A stretch of 64,000 nt of DNA. It comes from Sphingopyxis solisilvae. Lineage in GTDB: Bacteria; Pseudomonadota; Alphaproteobacteria; Sphingomonadales; Sphingomonadaceae. The position numbers and the translations under genes were made by a program. The DNA is taken from assembly GCF_015475875.1 (NCBI RefSeq), contig NZ_JADKYM010000001.1, positions 124,001-188,000 of the forward strand, read 5' to 3'. Each line of letters opens with the position of its first letter. The stretch's first letter is position 1. The notes below the pieces were generated by a model that was not told the DNA's origin, did no database searches, and saw nothing but the letters and a program-made list of their open reading frames with translations. Of the stretch, positions 56,646-64,000 are shown piece by piece.

Positions 56646-57803
56646 ATGCCTCGTCGCGCCGCTCGTGCCGCCCTGCCGCTTCCCGACCTCGTCGTGCTGG
56701 TCCTCCAGGGCGGCGGCGCGCTCGGCGCATTCCAGGCGGGCGTATATGAAGCGCTGATCGAACTGGGTATCGAATTCGACTGGGTCGCGGGGATTTCGAT
56801 CGGCGCGGTCAATGCCGCGATCATTGCCGGAAACGAGCGCGATCAGGCGGTCGGCAAGATGCGCCAGTTCTGGGAGGGCGTTTCGTCGGCGCTTCCTTCG
56901 CTGCCGGTCCCCGACACCGATTGGGCGCGCGAATGGTCGCACATGGCGGCGGCGGGGCAGGTGATGGCGTACGGGGTGCCGGGCTTTTTCACGCCGCGCT
57001 TTCCGCCCCCGGCCTGCGCCGAGCGGCAGACGCCCGGGGCTGTCAGTTTTTACGATAGCGCGCCGCTCGCCGCGACGCTCGACCGGCTGGTCGACTGGGA
57101 CCGCGTGAACCATGGCAAGGTGCGGCTGTCGGTCGGCGCGGTGGCGGTCGAAACAGGCAACTTTCGCTATTTCGACACGACGACCGACGCCATAGACGCG
57201 CGGCACATATTGGCGTCGGGCGCGCTGCCGCCCGGCCTGCCGCCGGTCGAGATCGACGGGCATTGGTATTGGGACGGCGGTCTGGTGTCGAACACCCCGC
57301 TCGAACATGTCGTAGCGGCGGCACATGACGATATGCTGGTGTTCCAGGTCGACCTGTTCCCCGCTCGCGGGACACGGCCGCACGATCTGGAAGAAGCCTG
57401 GTCGCGCGAGAAGGACATCCGCTATTCCAGCCGCACCCGGCGAATTTCGGACGGGCTCGTCCGGCGCCGCAAGGAGCATCGGCTGATCGACCGGATGCTC
57501 GCTAAACTGCCCGACGAATATGCCGATCTACCCGAGGTCAAGGCCGTGCGACGGATGGTCGATTGCAAGGCGCTCAACGTGGTCCAGCTGATTCACGAAC
57601 CGCCTCCCTGGCAAACCGGCGCGCGCGATTTCGAATTTTCGCGCTCGACGATGGAGATCAACTGGGCGCTCGGTCGCGATGCGGTCGAGGCGGCGATGAA
57701 AGACGGCCACCTGCTCGCCGAAAGCATCGCCGAGGGCCGATCCGACAGTTTTGCCGTGCATTCGGGCGGCCTTAAGCCCAAGAACCAAACCGACATTCGC
57801 TGA
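56646..57803 (+). CDS. Patatin-like phospholipase
   Basis: A 385-residue patatin. The oxyanion loop is GGGALG at 22-27, the nucleophile elbow is GISIG with Ser51, and the catalytic Asp210 is in WYWDGGLVSNTPL. A DUF3734-type C-terminal domain follows. No signal peptide is present. In related organisms this enzyme sits beside 3-hydroxybutyrate dehydrogenase, as here, so a role in polyhydroxybutyrate or lipid mobilisation is likely. ATG at 56646 is chosen; the in-frame upstream start is near the divergent gene and lacks a ribosome site. Confidence 0.9.
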   Translation: MPRRAARAALPLPDLVVLVLQGGGALGAFQAGVYEALIELGIEFDWVAGISIGAVNAAIIAGNERDQAVGKMRQFWEGVSSALPSLPVPDTDWAREWSHMAAAGQVMAYGVPGFFTPRFPPPACAERQTPGAVSFYDSAPLAATLDRLVDWDRVNHGKVRLSVGAVAVETGNFRYFDTTTDAIDARHILASGALPPGLPPVEIDGHWYWDGGLVSNTPLEHVVAAAHDDMLVFQVDLFPARGTRPHDLEEAWSREKDIRYSSRTRRISDGLVRRRKEHRLIDRMLAKLPDEYADLPEVKAVRRMVDCKALNVVQLIHEPPPWQTGARDFEFSRSTMEINWALGRDAVEAAMKDGHLLAESIAEGRSDSFAVHSGGLKPKNQTDIR

Positions 57804-57828
57804 TACGCCCCTCAGAAAGGACAAAGAT

Positions 57829-58614
57829 ATGCACCTGAAAGGCAAAACCGCGCTCGTTACCGGATCGACTTCGGGCATTGGCCTGGGCATCGCCAAGGCG
57901 CTGGCGGGTGCGGGCGCGAATCTGATCATCAACGGCTTTGGCGACGCGACGGCGATCGAGGCGGAACGCGCCGGGCTGGAGCAGCTGAGCGGAGGCAAGG
58001 CGACTTACGATGCCGCCGACCTGACCAAGGTCGAGGCGATTGCCGAGATGTTTGCGCGCGCCGATGCAGAAATGGGCGGGGTCGATATCCTGGTGAACAA
58101 TGCGGGGACGCAGTTCGTGTCGCCTGTCGAGGATTTTCCGGTCGAAAAATGGGACCTGATCCTGGCGCTGAACCTGACGTCGGCGTTCCACACTATCCGG
58201 CACGCGGTTCCCGGGATGCGCAAAAAGGGGTGGGGAAGGATCATCGGCACGGCATCGGCGCACTCGCTTGTCGCCTCGCCGTTCAAATCGGCCTATGTCG
58301 CGGCGAAGCACGGGCTGGTCGGGCTGACCAAGACCGTGGCGCTGGAAGTCGCCGATGCCGGAATCACCGCCAACTGCATCAGTCCCGGCTATGTGTGGAC
58401 CCCGCTGGTCGAAGGACAGATTCCCGACACGATGAAGGCGCGGGGGATGACGCGCGAACAGGTCATCAACGACGTTCTGCTCGCGGGTCAGCCGACCAAG
58501 CAGTTCGTGACCGTCGAACAGGTGGCTGCAATGGCGTTGTTCCTGACCCGCGACGAGGCGGCGAACATCACCGGCGCGAACCTGAGCGTCGACGGCGGCT
58601 GGACCGCGGCCTAA
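57829..58614 (+). CDS. bdhA: 3-Hydroxybutyrate dehydrogenase
   Basis: A 261-residue SDR that oxidises (R)-3-hydroxybutyrate to acetoacetate. TGSTSGIG is at 11-18, NNAG is at 90-93, and the catalytic Ser143, Tyr156 and Lys160 lie in SAHSLVASPFKSAYVAAK. The stretch AHSLVASPFKSAYVAAKHGLVG and the tail QPTKQFVTVEQVAAMALFL are characteristic of BdhA. AAAGGA lies upstream of the ATG. It lies 25 bases after the patatin gene, probably in one operon for using stored polyhydroxybutyrate. Confidence 0.93.
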   Translation: MHLKGKTALVTGSTSGIGLGIAKALAGAGANLIINGFGDATAIEAERAGLEQLSGGKATYDAADLTKVEAIAEMFARADAEMGGVDILVNNAGTQFVSPVEDFPVEKWDLILALNLTSAFHTIRHAVPGMRKKGWGRIIGTASAHSLVASPFKSAYVAAKHGLVGLTKTVALEVADAGITANCISPGYVWTPLVEGQIPDTMKARGMTREQVINDVLLAGQPTKQFVTVEQVAAMALFLTRDEAANITGANLSVDGGWTAA

Positions 58615-58677
58615 GCCTTGAGCATTCTCCTTTCCCCTCCTAAGGTTAATGCAACCGGACCAGGGGAGAGACGGAGA

Positions 58678-59319
58678 ATGAGGGGTCGCACCAGATATCT
58701 ATTCGCCCTTATGTTGGGGGCGAGCGTCGGGGCATGCCAGACGGTGCCGAAAGTGCCGCCGTCGGCCGCCGACCAACCGGCGGCGGGCAGCTGGCGCGCA
58801 ACAGCGACGGGGCAGGACCAGGAACGCATTCGCAGCTGGTACAGCAGCTGGCAGGGGGCGCTTGCCGATGCGCGTGCAAAAGGCCATGGCGCAGAAATCG
58901 ACCGCGAAGGTGTGCTGTTGCAGCCGATGGCCGCGCTGCCCAATCCGCATCTGCCGGCGGGCGATTATCGCTGCCGCACGATCAAGGTCGGCGCGCAGGG
59001 GCGCGGTACGCTGGGCTACATCGCCTATGGCTGGTTCCGGTGCCGGGTGGCGCAGGAACAGGGGCTGTCGAGCCTGACCAAGCTCACCGGATCGCAGCGG
59101 CCCGTCGGGCTGATCTTTCCCGACAATCTGACGCGCCAGATTTTCCTTGGCACGCTGGAACTCGGCGACGAGAAAATGGCGGTCAATTATGGCAGCGACC
59201 GGATGCGCGACATGGCGGGGCTGGTCGAACGGATCGGCGACAACCGGTGGCGGCTGGTTCTGCCCGCACCGGCATATGAATCGCTGCTCGACGTGATTGA
59301 GCTGGTGCCCGCGGGCTGA
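58678..59319 (+). CDS. DUF4893 lipoprotein
   Basis: From ATG at 58678 the product is 213 residues with a lipoprotein signal (MRGRTRYLFALMLGASVGAC, Cys20). The mature part holds DUF4893 segments: QERIRSWYSSWQGALADARA, NPHLPAGDYRCRTIKVGAQG, and LTGSQRPVGLIFPDNLTRQIFLG, ending LPAPAYESLLDVIELVPA. The family is confined mainly to sphingomonads and has no known role. An in-frame start at 58618 would add 20 residues that are not signal-like. The gene lies 63 bases after bdhA and 16 before the M20 gene. Confidence 0.82.
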   Translation: MRGRTRYLFALMLGASVGACQTVPKVPPSAADQPAAGSWRATATGQDQERIRSWYSSWQGALADARAKGHGAEIDREGVLLQPMAALPNPHLPAGDYRCRTIKVGAQGRGTLGYIAYGWFRCRVAQEQGLSSLTKLTGSQRPVGLIFPDNLTRQIFLGTLELGDEKMAVNYGSDRMRDMAGLVERIGDNRWRLVLPAPAYESLLDVIELVPAG

Positions 59320-59335
59320 ATGCAGGGGTAAGCGA

Positions 59336-60649
59336 ATGAGAATAGTCTGGACAGGATTTGCCGCATTGGCGCTTGCCCTACCCGCCATGGCGCAAACGCT
59401 TGGCAGCGAGGTGCAGAAGCAGATGCCGTCGCTGATGAAAATCTACGACGACCTGCATGCAAATCCCGAGCTCAGCTTCATGGAAGTGCGCTCGGCGGGC
59501 ATATTGGCGGCTGAGGCGCGCAAGCTGGGGTTCGAGGTCACAGAAAAGGTCGGCGGGACCGGCGTTGTCGCGGTGATGAAGAACGGTCCGGGGCCGGTCG
59601 TGATGGTGCGCGCCGACATGGACGGCCTGCCGGTGACCGAACAGACCGGGCTGCCCGGCGCGTCAAAGGTGCGCGTAACCACTGCCGAAGGGGTCGAAAC
59701 CGGGGTGATGCACGCCTGCGGCCACGACACGCACATGACCGCCTGGGTGGGCGTCGCGCGGCTGATGGCAGCCAACAAGGCGAACTGGTCGGGGACACTG
59801 GTGATGATCGGCCAGCCCGCCGAGGAACGCGGCGCGGGCGCCCGGATGATGCTGGAGGACGGGCTCTATACCCGCTTCCCCAAGCCGCAATATGTGCTGG
59901 CTTTCCACGACGCGGCGCAATTCCCCGCCGGGATGATCGGCTATACACCGGGCTATGCGCTGGCCAATGTCGACAGCGTCGATATCCTGGTCAAGGGCGT
60001 CGGCGGCCACGGCGCCTATCCGCATACCACCAAGGATCCGGTCGTTCTCGCCAGCCGCATCGTGACGACGCTGCAAACGCTCGTTTCGCGCGAGATCAGC
60101 CCGCTCGACAGCGCGGTGGTGACGGTCGGCAGCTTTCACGCCGGCGCCAAGCACAATATCATTTCGGACGAGGCGCGGCTGCAACTGACCGTGCGCAGTT
60201 ATACCGACGAAGTGCGCAATCATTTGCTGGACGGCATCGCGCGCGTGGCGAAGGGCGAGGCGATCGCAGCGGGCATGCCCGAAGACAAGATGCCGGTGGT
60301 CACGGTGCAAAAAGACGAGTTTACCCCTTCGACCTTCAACACGCCCGACTTTACCGAGGAAATGGCCGCCTATCTGAAAACCAGCTTTGGCGACCAGCGC
60401 GTGGCCCAGATTCCGCCGGTGATGGGGGGCGAGGATTTCGGCCGTTTTTCGCGCGACGACAAGGACATCAAGAGCCTGATTATCTGGGTCGGCGGGGTGC
60501 CGCAGGCGGAATATGACGCCGCCAGGAAAGAAGGGCGGACGCTGCCGAGCCTGCACTCGCCCTTCTGGGCGCCCGACGCGCCCGCAGTGATCTCGACCGC
60601 CACCGAGGCGCTGACGGCGATGACCATGAAGCTGATGGCAAAGGAATAG
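59336..60649 (+). CDS. Secreted M20 family amidohydrolase
   Basis: A 437-residue protein with a signal peptide (MRIVWTGFAALALALPAMA). Family metal ligands are in VRADMDGLPVTEQ and MHACGHDTHMTAWVG (Cys and His), followed by GQPAEERGAGARMML and a C-terminal GGEDFGRFS motif. The dimerisation domain lies between about 200 and 320. M20D enzymes (hippuricase/IAA-amino acid hydrolase type) remove acyl groups from amino acids or peptides; the exact substrate is unknown. Probably in the operon with bdhA and DUF4893. Confidence 0.92.
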   Translation: MRIVWTGFAALALALPAMAQTLGSEVQKQMPSLMKIYDDLHANPELSFMEVRSAGILAAEARKLGFEVTEKVGGTGVVAVMKNGPGPVVMVRADMDGLPVTEQTGLPGASKVRVTTAEGVETGVMHACGHDTHMTAWVGVARLMAANKANWSGTLVMIGQPAEERGAGARMMLEDGLYTRFPKPQYVLAFHDAAQFPAGMIGYTPGYALANVDSVDILVKGVGGHGAYPHTTKDPVVLASRIVTTLQTLVSREISPLDSAVVTVGSFHAGAKHNIISDEARLQLTVRSYTDEVRNHLLDGIARVAKGEAIAAGMPEDKMPVVTVQKDEFTPSTFNTPDFTEEMAAYLKTSFGDQRVAQIPPVMGGEDFGRFSRDDKDIKSLIIWVGGVPQAEYDAARKEGRTLPSLHSPFWAPDAPAVISTATEALTAMTMKLMAKE

Positions 60650-60701
60650 TACCCACCCCGCTAGCTGCTGAAGCTATGAGGGAAAAGCACAGACGGGAAA
60701 A

Positions 60702-60727
60702 GCGGGTGGGTGGTCAGGCCCACCCGC
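60702..60727. terminator. Bidirectional terminator between the M20 and OmpA genes
   Basis: GCGGGTGGG (60702-60710) pairs with CCCACCCGC (60719-60727) over nine bases. On the minus strand the stem is followed by TTTTCCC, the better termination signal, for the OmpA gene; on the plus strand by ACCTTTG. Confidence 0.65.
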
Positions 60728-60735
60728 ACCTTTGC

Positions 60736-61608
60736 TTACAGGCCGTCGAGCCCCTTGCTCACCAGCACATTGACCGCGACACGCCGGTTCTGTGCCTTGC
60801 CTTCGGCCGTATCGTTGCTGGCCGCTGGGTCGGCCTTGGCCATGCCGGTCGGGGTCAACATACGATAGGGCTTCCAGCCGCACGCTTGTTGCAGATGATT
60901 GACCACGCTACCCGCGCGTTTTTCGCTTAGCAGCTGATTGACTTCGTCCGGACCTGTCGAATCGGTGTAGCCGATGACGAGCAACAACGCGTTGTCGATC
61001 CCTTCCGCTTGGCTGGCGGTGGCGCACAGTTCGGCCTTGGCCTGCGCCGACAGTACCGCCTTGCCAGTGTCGAAATTCACATTGGTCGTGCTTTTGATGT
61101 TATATTTATCGATGTCGCCCATCCGTCCGCGCAGCGCCTCGGTCGCCGCGGTCTGTTCGGCAAAGCGCTGGTCGGTGCCGGCGCGAATCATCGAAGCGGT
61201 CTTCAGATCTTTATTCTTGAGTTCGATCTCGCTCGCGACGAGCTCTTCGCCGCCCTGCAGTGTGGCGATCGTCACCGGCAGGCCGTTGAGCAGCGCGTCG
61301 GCGCCCAGCTTGCTGCTGTTCAGGCCCAGAAAGCCGCCGCTGCTCTTGATCTTGGTGGTGTCGGTCACGGCGACGATGACGTTGCTCCCGTCAGCGGTTG
61401 TCACTTGCACGCGCTCGCCCTGACGCGCCGAAATAATGCCTTCGACTTCCGGCCCCTTGGTCAGTTCGGCGGGGGAGGTGCCGTAGACCGTGGTCATGAC
61501 CTCGCCGTCGCTTTGGTCTTGTGCCTGCATCGCAAAGCCGGTGGTTGCAGGGGCCGCCAATAGCGCGGCCAGCAACAACATGCGGGGACGTGTGGAAATT
61601 TTACGCAT
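60736..61608 (-). CDS. OmpA-family outer-membrane protein with an N-terminal beta domain
   Basis: From ATG at 61608 the product is 290 residues: a signal peptide (MRKISTRPRMLLLAALLAAPATTGFA), a DUF5666-like beta-rich domain (about 45-125, GIISARQGERVQVTTADGSN), a helical link, then an OmpA C-terminal domain (about 175-290: NVNFDTGKAVLSAQAKAEL, VIGYTDSTGPDEVNQLLSEKRA, AQNRRVAVNV) that binds peptidoglycan. GAGGAG precedes the ATG. The frame extends upstream to 61947, but that part is not signal-like. It probably sits between outer membrane and cell wall. Confidence 0.87.
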   Translation of the reverse strand: MRKISTRPRMLLLAALLAAPATTGFAMQAQDQSDGEVMTTVYGTSPAELTKGPEVEGIISARQGERVQVTTADGSNVIVAVTDTTKIKSSGGFLGLNSSKLGADALLNGLPVTIATLQGGEELVASEIELKNKDLKTASMIRAGTDQRFAEQTAATEALRGRMGDIDKYNIKSTTNVNFDTGKAVLSAQAKAELCATASQAEGIDNALLLVIGYTDSTGPDEVNQLLSEKRAGSVVNHLQQACGWKPYRMLTPTGMAKADPAASNDTAEGKAQNRRVAVNVLVSKGLDGL

Positions 61609-61898
61609 AAGCCTACTCCTCGAACGAGCCGCCCCCGCGTGTTCGCGCCGCCATTTCTTCCACAAGCCATGTTCCGGCAAGACGGGATTGCTTGCCGCGC
61701 CGATATTTGGAGCGAAATGTGCGGCCAATTGAGGACGGCGTCCGGCTACCTTGATCGTGCGAACGACGAAGCGACCGCGGCGGGCGACCAGCCGAAACGG
61801 CAGGCGGCAGGATTTTTTCCGGCGACGCGCGCGCGGCCCTTGAAATGGCGCGGGAGGTTTCCCATTGTCGGAATTGTGCGGGCCGGGCCCCTCTGGCG

Positions 61899-62032
61899 TC
61901 GGCGGGATTTTTCCCGCCACGTGATGTCGGACCGCATCGGGTGACACCGATGCTTTGGGCCCACCTCCCCCCTAAACCCTGGGTCCGGCATCGGCGTCAC
62001 CTGCTTGATTTTCAATCAGGAGGCCCGTTTAC
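61899..62032 (+). promoter_or_regulatory. Leader with several hairpins upstream of the YdcH-like gene
   Basis: Hairpins occur at about 61899-61917 (GGCGGGA/TCCCGCC, loop TTTT), 61934-61953 (GCATCGG/CCGATGC), about 61949-61998 (GATGC..GGGCCCA with TGGGTCC..GCATC) and about 62000-62022. The last is CCTGCTTGA with TCAATCAGG, one mismatch, and its 3' arm overlaps the start of the AGGAGG ribosome site. The second and third compete for the same bases. The rest of 61609-61898 holds only the OmpA gene's upstream region. Confidence 0.45.
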
Positions 62033-62215
62033 ATGACGCTTAATCCCAATCTTTATCGGCTGACCCTGCTGCATCGCCAGCTGGACGAGGCGGCGCGGCG
62101 CGAGGCGCGGCGGCGCGGGGCCGACCCGTTTCGCCTGCTGCGGCTGAAAACACTGAAGCTGGCGGTCAAGCGCCGCTTGGCGGCGCTGTCGCTGCGTCCG
62201 GCGCTCACGCGCTAA
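62033..62215 (+). CDS. YdcH/DUF465-like small protein
   Basis: A 60-residue basic, helical protein: YRLTLLHRQLDEAARREARR, then RLLRLKTLKLAVKRRLAALS. The LHRQLDE...LKTLKLAVKRRL spacing fits the DUF465 (YdcH) pattern, in which a helical hairpin ends in an LKK-KL-KD motif. Function is unknown. A strong AGGAGG lies nine bases before the ATG, partly within the hairpin described above. Confidence 0.72.
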   Translation: MTLNPNLYRLTLLHRQLDEAARREARRRGADPFRLLRLKTLKLAVKRRLAALSLRPALTR

Positions 62216-62288
62216 TTCCTTCTAATCAAGACCGGAAGCGTCGTCCCGCCGGGGCGGCGCCTTCTGGCGTACACCAGGGACAATCACC

Positions 62289-63275
62289 ATGGAATTTCTG
62301 TTTGCCGACTGGCTGGGCACCCCGGCCTGGTTCTGGCTGGCTTTTATCACGCTGGTCGTGGCGCTCACCGCCTTTGACCTTGGCATCCTGAACAAGGAAA
62401 ACAAGGAGATGGGGGTTGGCGAAAGCCTCAAGCTTTCGGCCTTCTACATCGCCATCGCGCTCGCGTTCGGGGCTTGGGTCTGGGCAGCGAAAGGCGACGA
62501 GGCCGGGCTTCAATATTACACCGGCTTTTTCATCGAAAAAGCGCTGTCGATCGACAATATCTTTGTCATCTCGCTGATCTTCACGACCTTCGCAATCCCG
62601 CCGCGTTACCAGTATCGCGCGCTCTTGTGGGGCATCGTCGCGGTGATCGTGCTCCGCGGAATCATGATCGCGGGCGGCGCGGCGCTGGTCAGCGAATATG
62701 GCTGGCTGCTCTATATCTTTGCTGCCTTTTTGATCTTTACCGGGGTGAAGATGCTGTTCGCCAGCGAAAAGCCGATGGACGTTGCGGGCAACCCGGTTGT
62801 GAAATGGCTGTCGCGCCACATCCCGATTACCAACGATCTGCATGGCGAGAAATTCTTCGTCCGCGTGCCCGACAGCAACACGGGCAAGCTGGTGCTGGCG
62901 GCAACGCCGCTGTTCCTCGCGCTTGTCGTCATCAACTTGGCCGACCTGGTTTTCGCGGTCGACAGCGTGCCGGCAATCTTTGCGATCACCACCGATACGT
63001 TCATCGTCTATACGTCGAACATCATGGCGATCCTGGGGCTGCGCGCGCTGTATTTCGCGCTGTCGGCGATGGTGCATCGCTTCCATTACCTGAAATATGC
63101 GCTCGCGCTGGTGCTGGTGTTCATCGGGTCGAAGATATTCGTCGCCGATTTCATCCTGGGCGGCGACAAATTTCCGCCGCTGGTGAGCTTGGGCGTCACC
63201 GTCGCGCTGATCGCGGGCGGGGTGATCTGGTCGCTGGTCAAGACGCGCGAAGAGGACGCGGCGCTGCCGCAATGA
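62289..63275 (+). CDS. TerC family integral membrane protein (Alx-like)
   Basis: A 328-residue membrane protein with about nine helices. TerC signatures are visible: GYYFIEKALSIDNIFVISLIF-type segment (here FFIEKALSIDNIFVISLIFT), the acidic residues of that helix, and LADLVFAVDSVPAIFAITTDTFIVYTSN with its conserved Asp. Relatives such as Alx and MeeY export manganese. Near position 62216-62288 I see no yybP-ykoY manganese riboswitch, which precedes many terC genes. It starts 73 bases after the YdcH-like gene. Confidence 0.92.
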   Translation: MEFLFADWLGTPAWFWLAFITLVVALTAFDLGILNKENKEMGVGESLKLSAFYIAIALAFGAWVWAAKGDEAGLQYYTGFFIEKALSIDNIFVISLIFTTFAIPPRYQYRALLWGIVAVIVLRGIMIAGGAALVSEYGWLLYIFAAFLIFTGVKMLFASEKPMDVAGNPVVKWLSRHIPITNDLHGEKFFVRVPDSNTGKLVLAATPLFLALVVINLADLVFAVDSVPAIFAITTDTFIVYTSNIMAILGLRALYFALSAMVHRFHYLKYALALVLVFIGSKIFVADFILGGDKFPPLVSLGVTVALIAGGVIWSLVKTREEDAALPQ

Positions 63276-63313
63276 AAATGTCCGCCGGAGGCCTTGCGGC
63301 TTCCGACGGACAG

Positions 63314-63370
63314 GCTTTCCTCCCCAGGAAAGCTCGGTAGGCGCGGGGGGTGCAACGGGTCCCCCGCGCC
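63314..63370. terminator. Two hairpins between convergent terC-like gene and aceA
   Basis: GCTTTCCT/AGGAAAGC with a CCCC loop at 63314-63333, and GGCGCGGGGG/CCCCCGCGCC at 63340-63349 and 63361-63370. Neither is followed by a T run, so termination would rest on stem strength. They lie between the convergent genes. Confidence 0.55.
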
Positions 63371-63379
63371 AAACTCGGG

Positions 63380-64000
63380 TCAGGCGGCGAACTGGTTCAT
63401 CGTATTGTCCTTGCCCGCGGCTTTCAGCGCGGCTTCGCCGGCGAAATATTCCTTGTGGTCGTCGCCGATGTCGCTGCCCGACATGTTCTGGTGCTTGACG
63501 CAGGCGATGCCCTGGCGGATCTCGGCGCGCTGGACGCCCTTGACGTACCCCAGCATCGCTTCGTCGCCGAAATATTCCTTAGCGAGATTGTCCGTCGACA
63601 GTGCCGCGGTGTGATAGGTTGGCAGGGTGATCAGGTGGTGGAAAATGCCCGCCCGCTTCGCCGCGTCGCGCTGGAAGGTGCGGATGCGGTTGTCGGCTTC
63701 TTCGCCGAGCGGGGTCGCGTCATAATCGACGCTCATCAACTTGGCGCGGTCATAGGCGCTGACGTCCTTGCCCTCGGCCTGCCACGCGTCGAACACCTGC
63801 TGACGGAAGTTCAGCGTCCAGTTGAAGCTCGGCGAATTATTGTACGCGAGCTTCGCATTGGGGAAGACCTCGCGGATACGGTCGACCATGCCGGCAATCT
63901 GTTCGATGTGCGGCTTTTCGGTTTCGATCCACAGCAGGTCGGCGCCATTTTCGAGACTGGCGATGCAGTCCATCACGCATCGGTCCTCGCCGGTTCCGGC
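63380..64000 (-). CDS. aceA: Isocitrate lyase (partial, C-terminal part)
   Basis: The last 206 residues of isocitrate lyase; the N-terminus is beyond the window end. It starts AGTGEDRCVMDCIASLENGAD and holds the family segments LLWIETEKPHIEQIAGMVDRI, LAYNNSPSFNWTLNFRQQ (the glyoxylate- and succinate-binding SPSFNW), and TLPTYHTAALSTDNLAKEYF. The C-terminus ends ALKAAGKDNTMNQFAA. The enzyme splits isocitrate into succinate and glyoxylate in the glyoxylate bypass, allowing growth on acetate or fatty acids. The catalytic KKCGH motif lies outside the window. Confidence 0.95.
   Translation of the reverse strand, partial: AGTGEDRCVMDCIASLENGADLLWIETEKPHIEQIAGMVDRIREVFPNAKLAYNNSPSFNWTLNFRQQVFDAWQAEGKDVSAYDRAKLMSVDYDATPLGEEADNRIRTFQRDAAKRAGIFHHLITLPTYHTAALSTDNLAKEYFGDEAMLGYVKGVQRAEIRQGIACVKHQNMSGSDIGDDHKEYFAGEAALKAAGKDNTMNQFAA

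Noticed and set aside
62216-62288. yybP-ykoY manganese riboswitch before the TerC gene
   Set aside because: The gap is only 73 bases, and I could not find the conserved paired internal loops of that riboswitch; the hairpins further upstream do not match it either.

Overview
The window is a stretch of chromosome from a GC-rich alphaproteobacterium. Sphingomonadales is the best fit, perhaps Sphingopyxis; the genus is inferred from gene content and not proven. Supporting signs are the alphaproteobacterial pdhA/pdhB pair with a lipoyl domain on E1-beta, DUF2794, DUF4170, the ETC complex I subunit, a UrcA-family protein, a GTTC-N7-GTTC LexA box in front of uvrA, and a GGAAC-N16-CGTTT promoter of the EcfG general-stress type. 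Nearly all of the window is core genome. I see no prophage, insertion sequence, CRISPR array or plasmid module.

Layout. 1-2817 (minus): operon rpiB-glyA-small membrane protein-nrdR-trmJ, the last cut by the window start. 2930-5458: small membrane protein, alpha/beta hydrolase, NifS-like cysteine desulfurase with a 2Fe-2S ferredoxin. 5597-10843: SRP RNA, dnaX-ybaB, lon with a possible heat-shock promoter, and HU. 11004-13672: tRNA-Val(CAC), then a PepSY-like protein with an OmpR-type two-component pair. 13722-18794: glutathione S-transferase and chorismate mutase on the minus strand; polyprenyl diphosphate synthase, DUF1801 and hrpB on the plus strand. 18865-21292: complex I accessory subunit, DUF4170, and four linked minus-strand genes for small membrane and histone-H1-like proteins. 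21496-27217: eno, ftsB, pdhA and pdhB, with a lower-GC secreted-protein gene lying in reverse between eno and ftsB. 27333-31875: phytoene-synthase-like protein, cysE, DUF2794, two multi-spanning membrane proteins and a short-chain dehydrogenase.

31994-41008 is a phosphate-starvation island. A four-unit Pho box precedes a phosphate-type porin, followed by a lipoprotein esterase. The minus-strand operon pstS-pstC-pstA-pstB-phoU-phoB starts at a back-to-back Pho box. No phoR is present in the window. Next comes a low-GC segment and a monooxygenase pseudogene whose stop codon lies inside a repeat-like insert. 42138-49000: uvrA under a LexA box, a secreted protein under an EcfG-type promoter, a membrane protein, a UrcA protein and a LytS/LytTR-type two-component pair. 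49041-57803: valS, S9 peptidase, amidohydrolase, zinc metallopeptidase and patatin. 57829-64000: 3-hydroxybutyrate dehydrogenase, DUF4893 lipoprotein, M20 amidohydrolase, OmpA protein, YdcH-like protein, TerC and the C-terminal part of isocitrate lyase.

The most striking non-genic feature is the number of palindromic repeats, from at least five families. Many start only 4-24 bases beyond a stop codon, one separates pstS from pstC, and one seems to have broken a gene. The window does not show a convincing new multi-gene system. The best leads are the repeats, the Pho-linked low-GC segment, the orphan gene between eno and ftsB, and the four-gene membrane/histone-like cluster.
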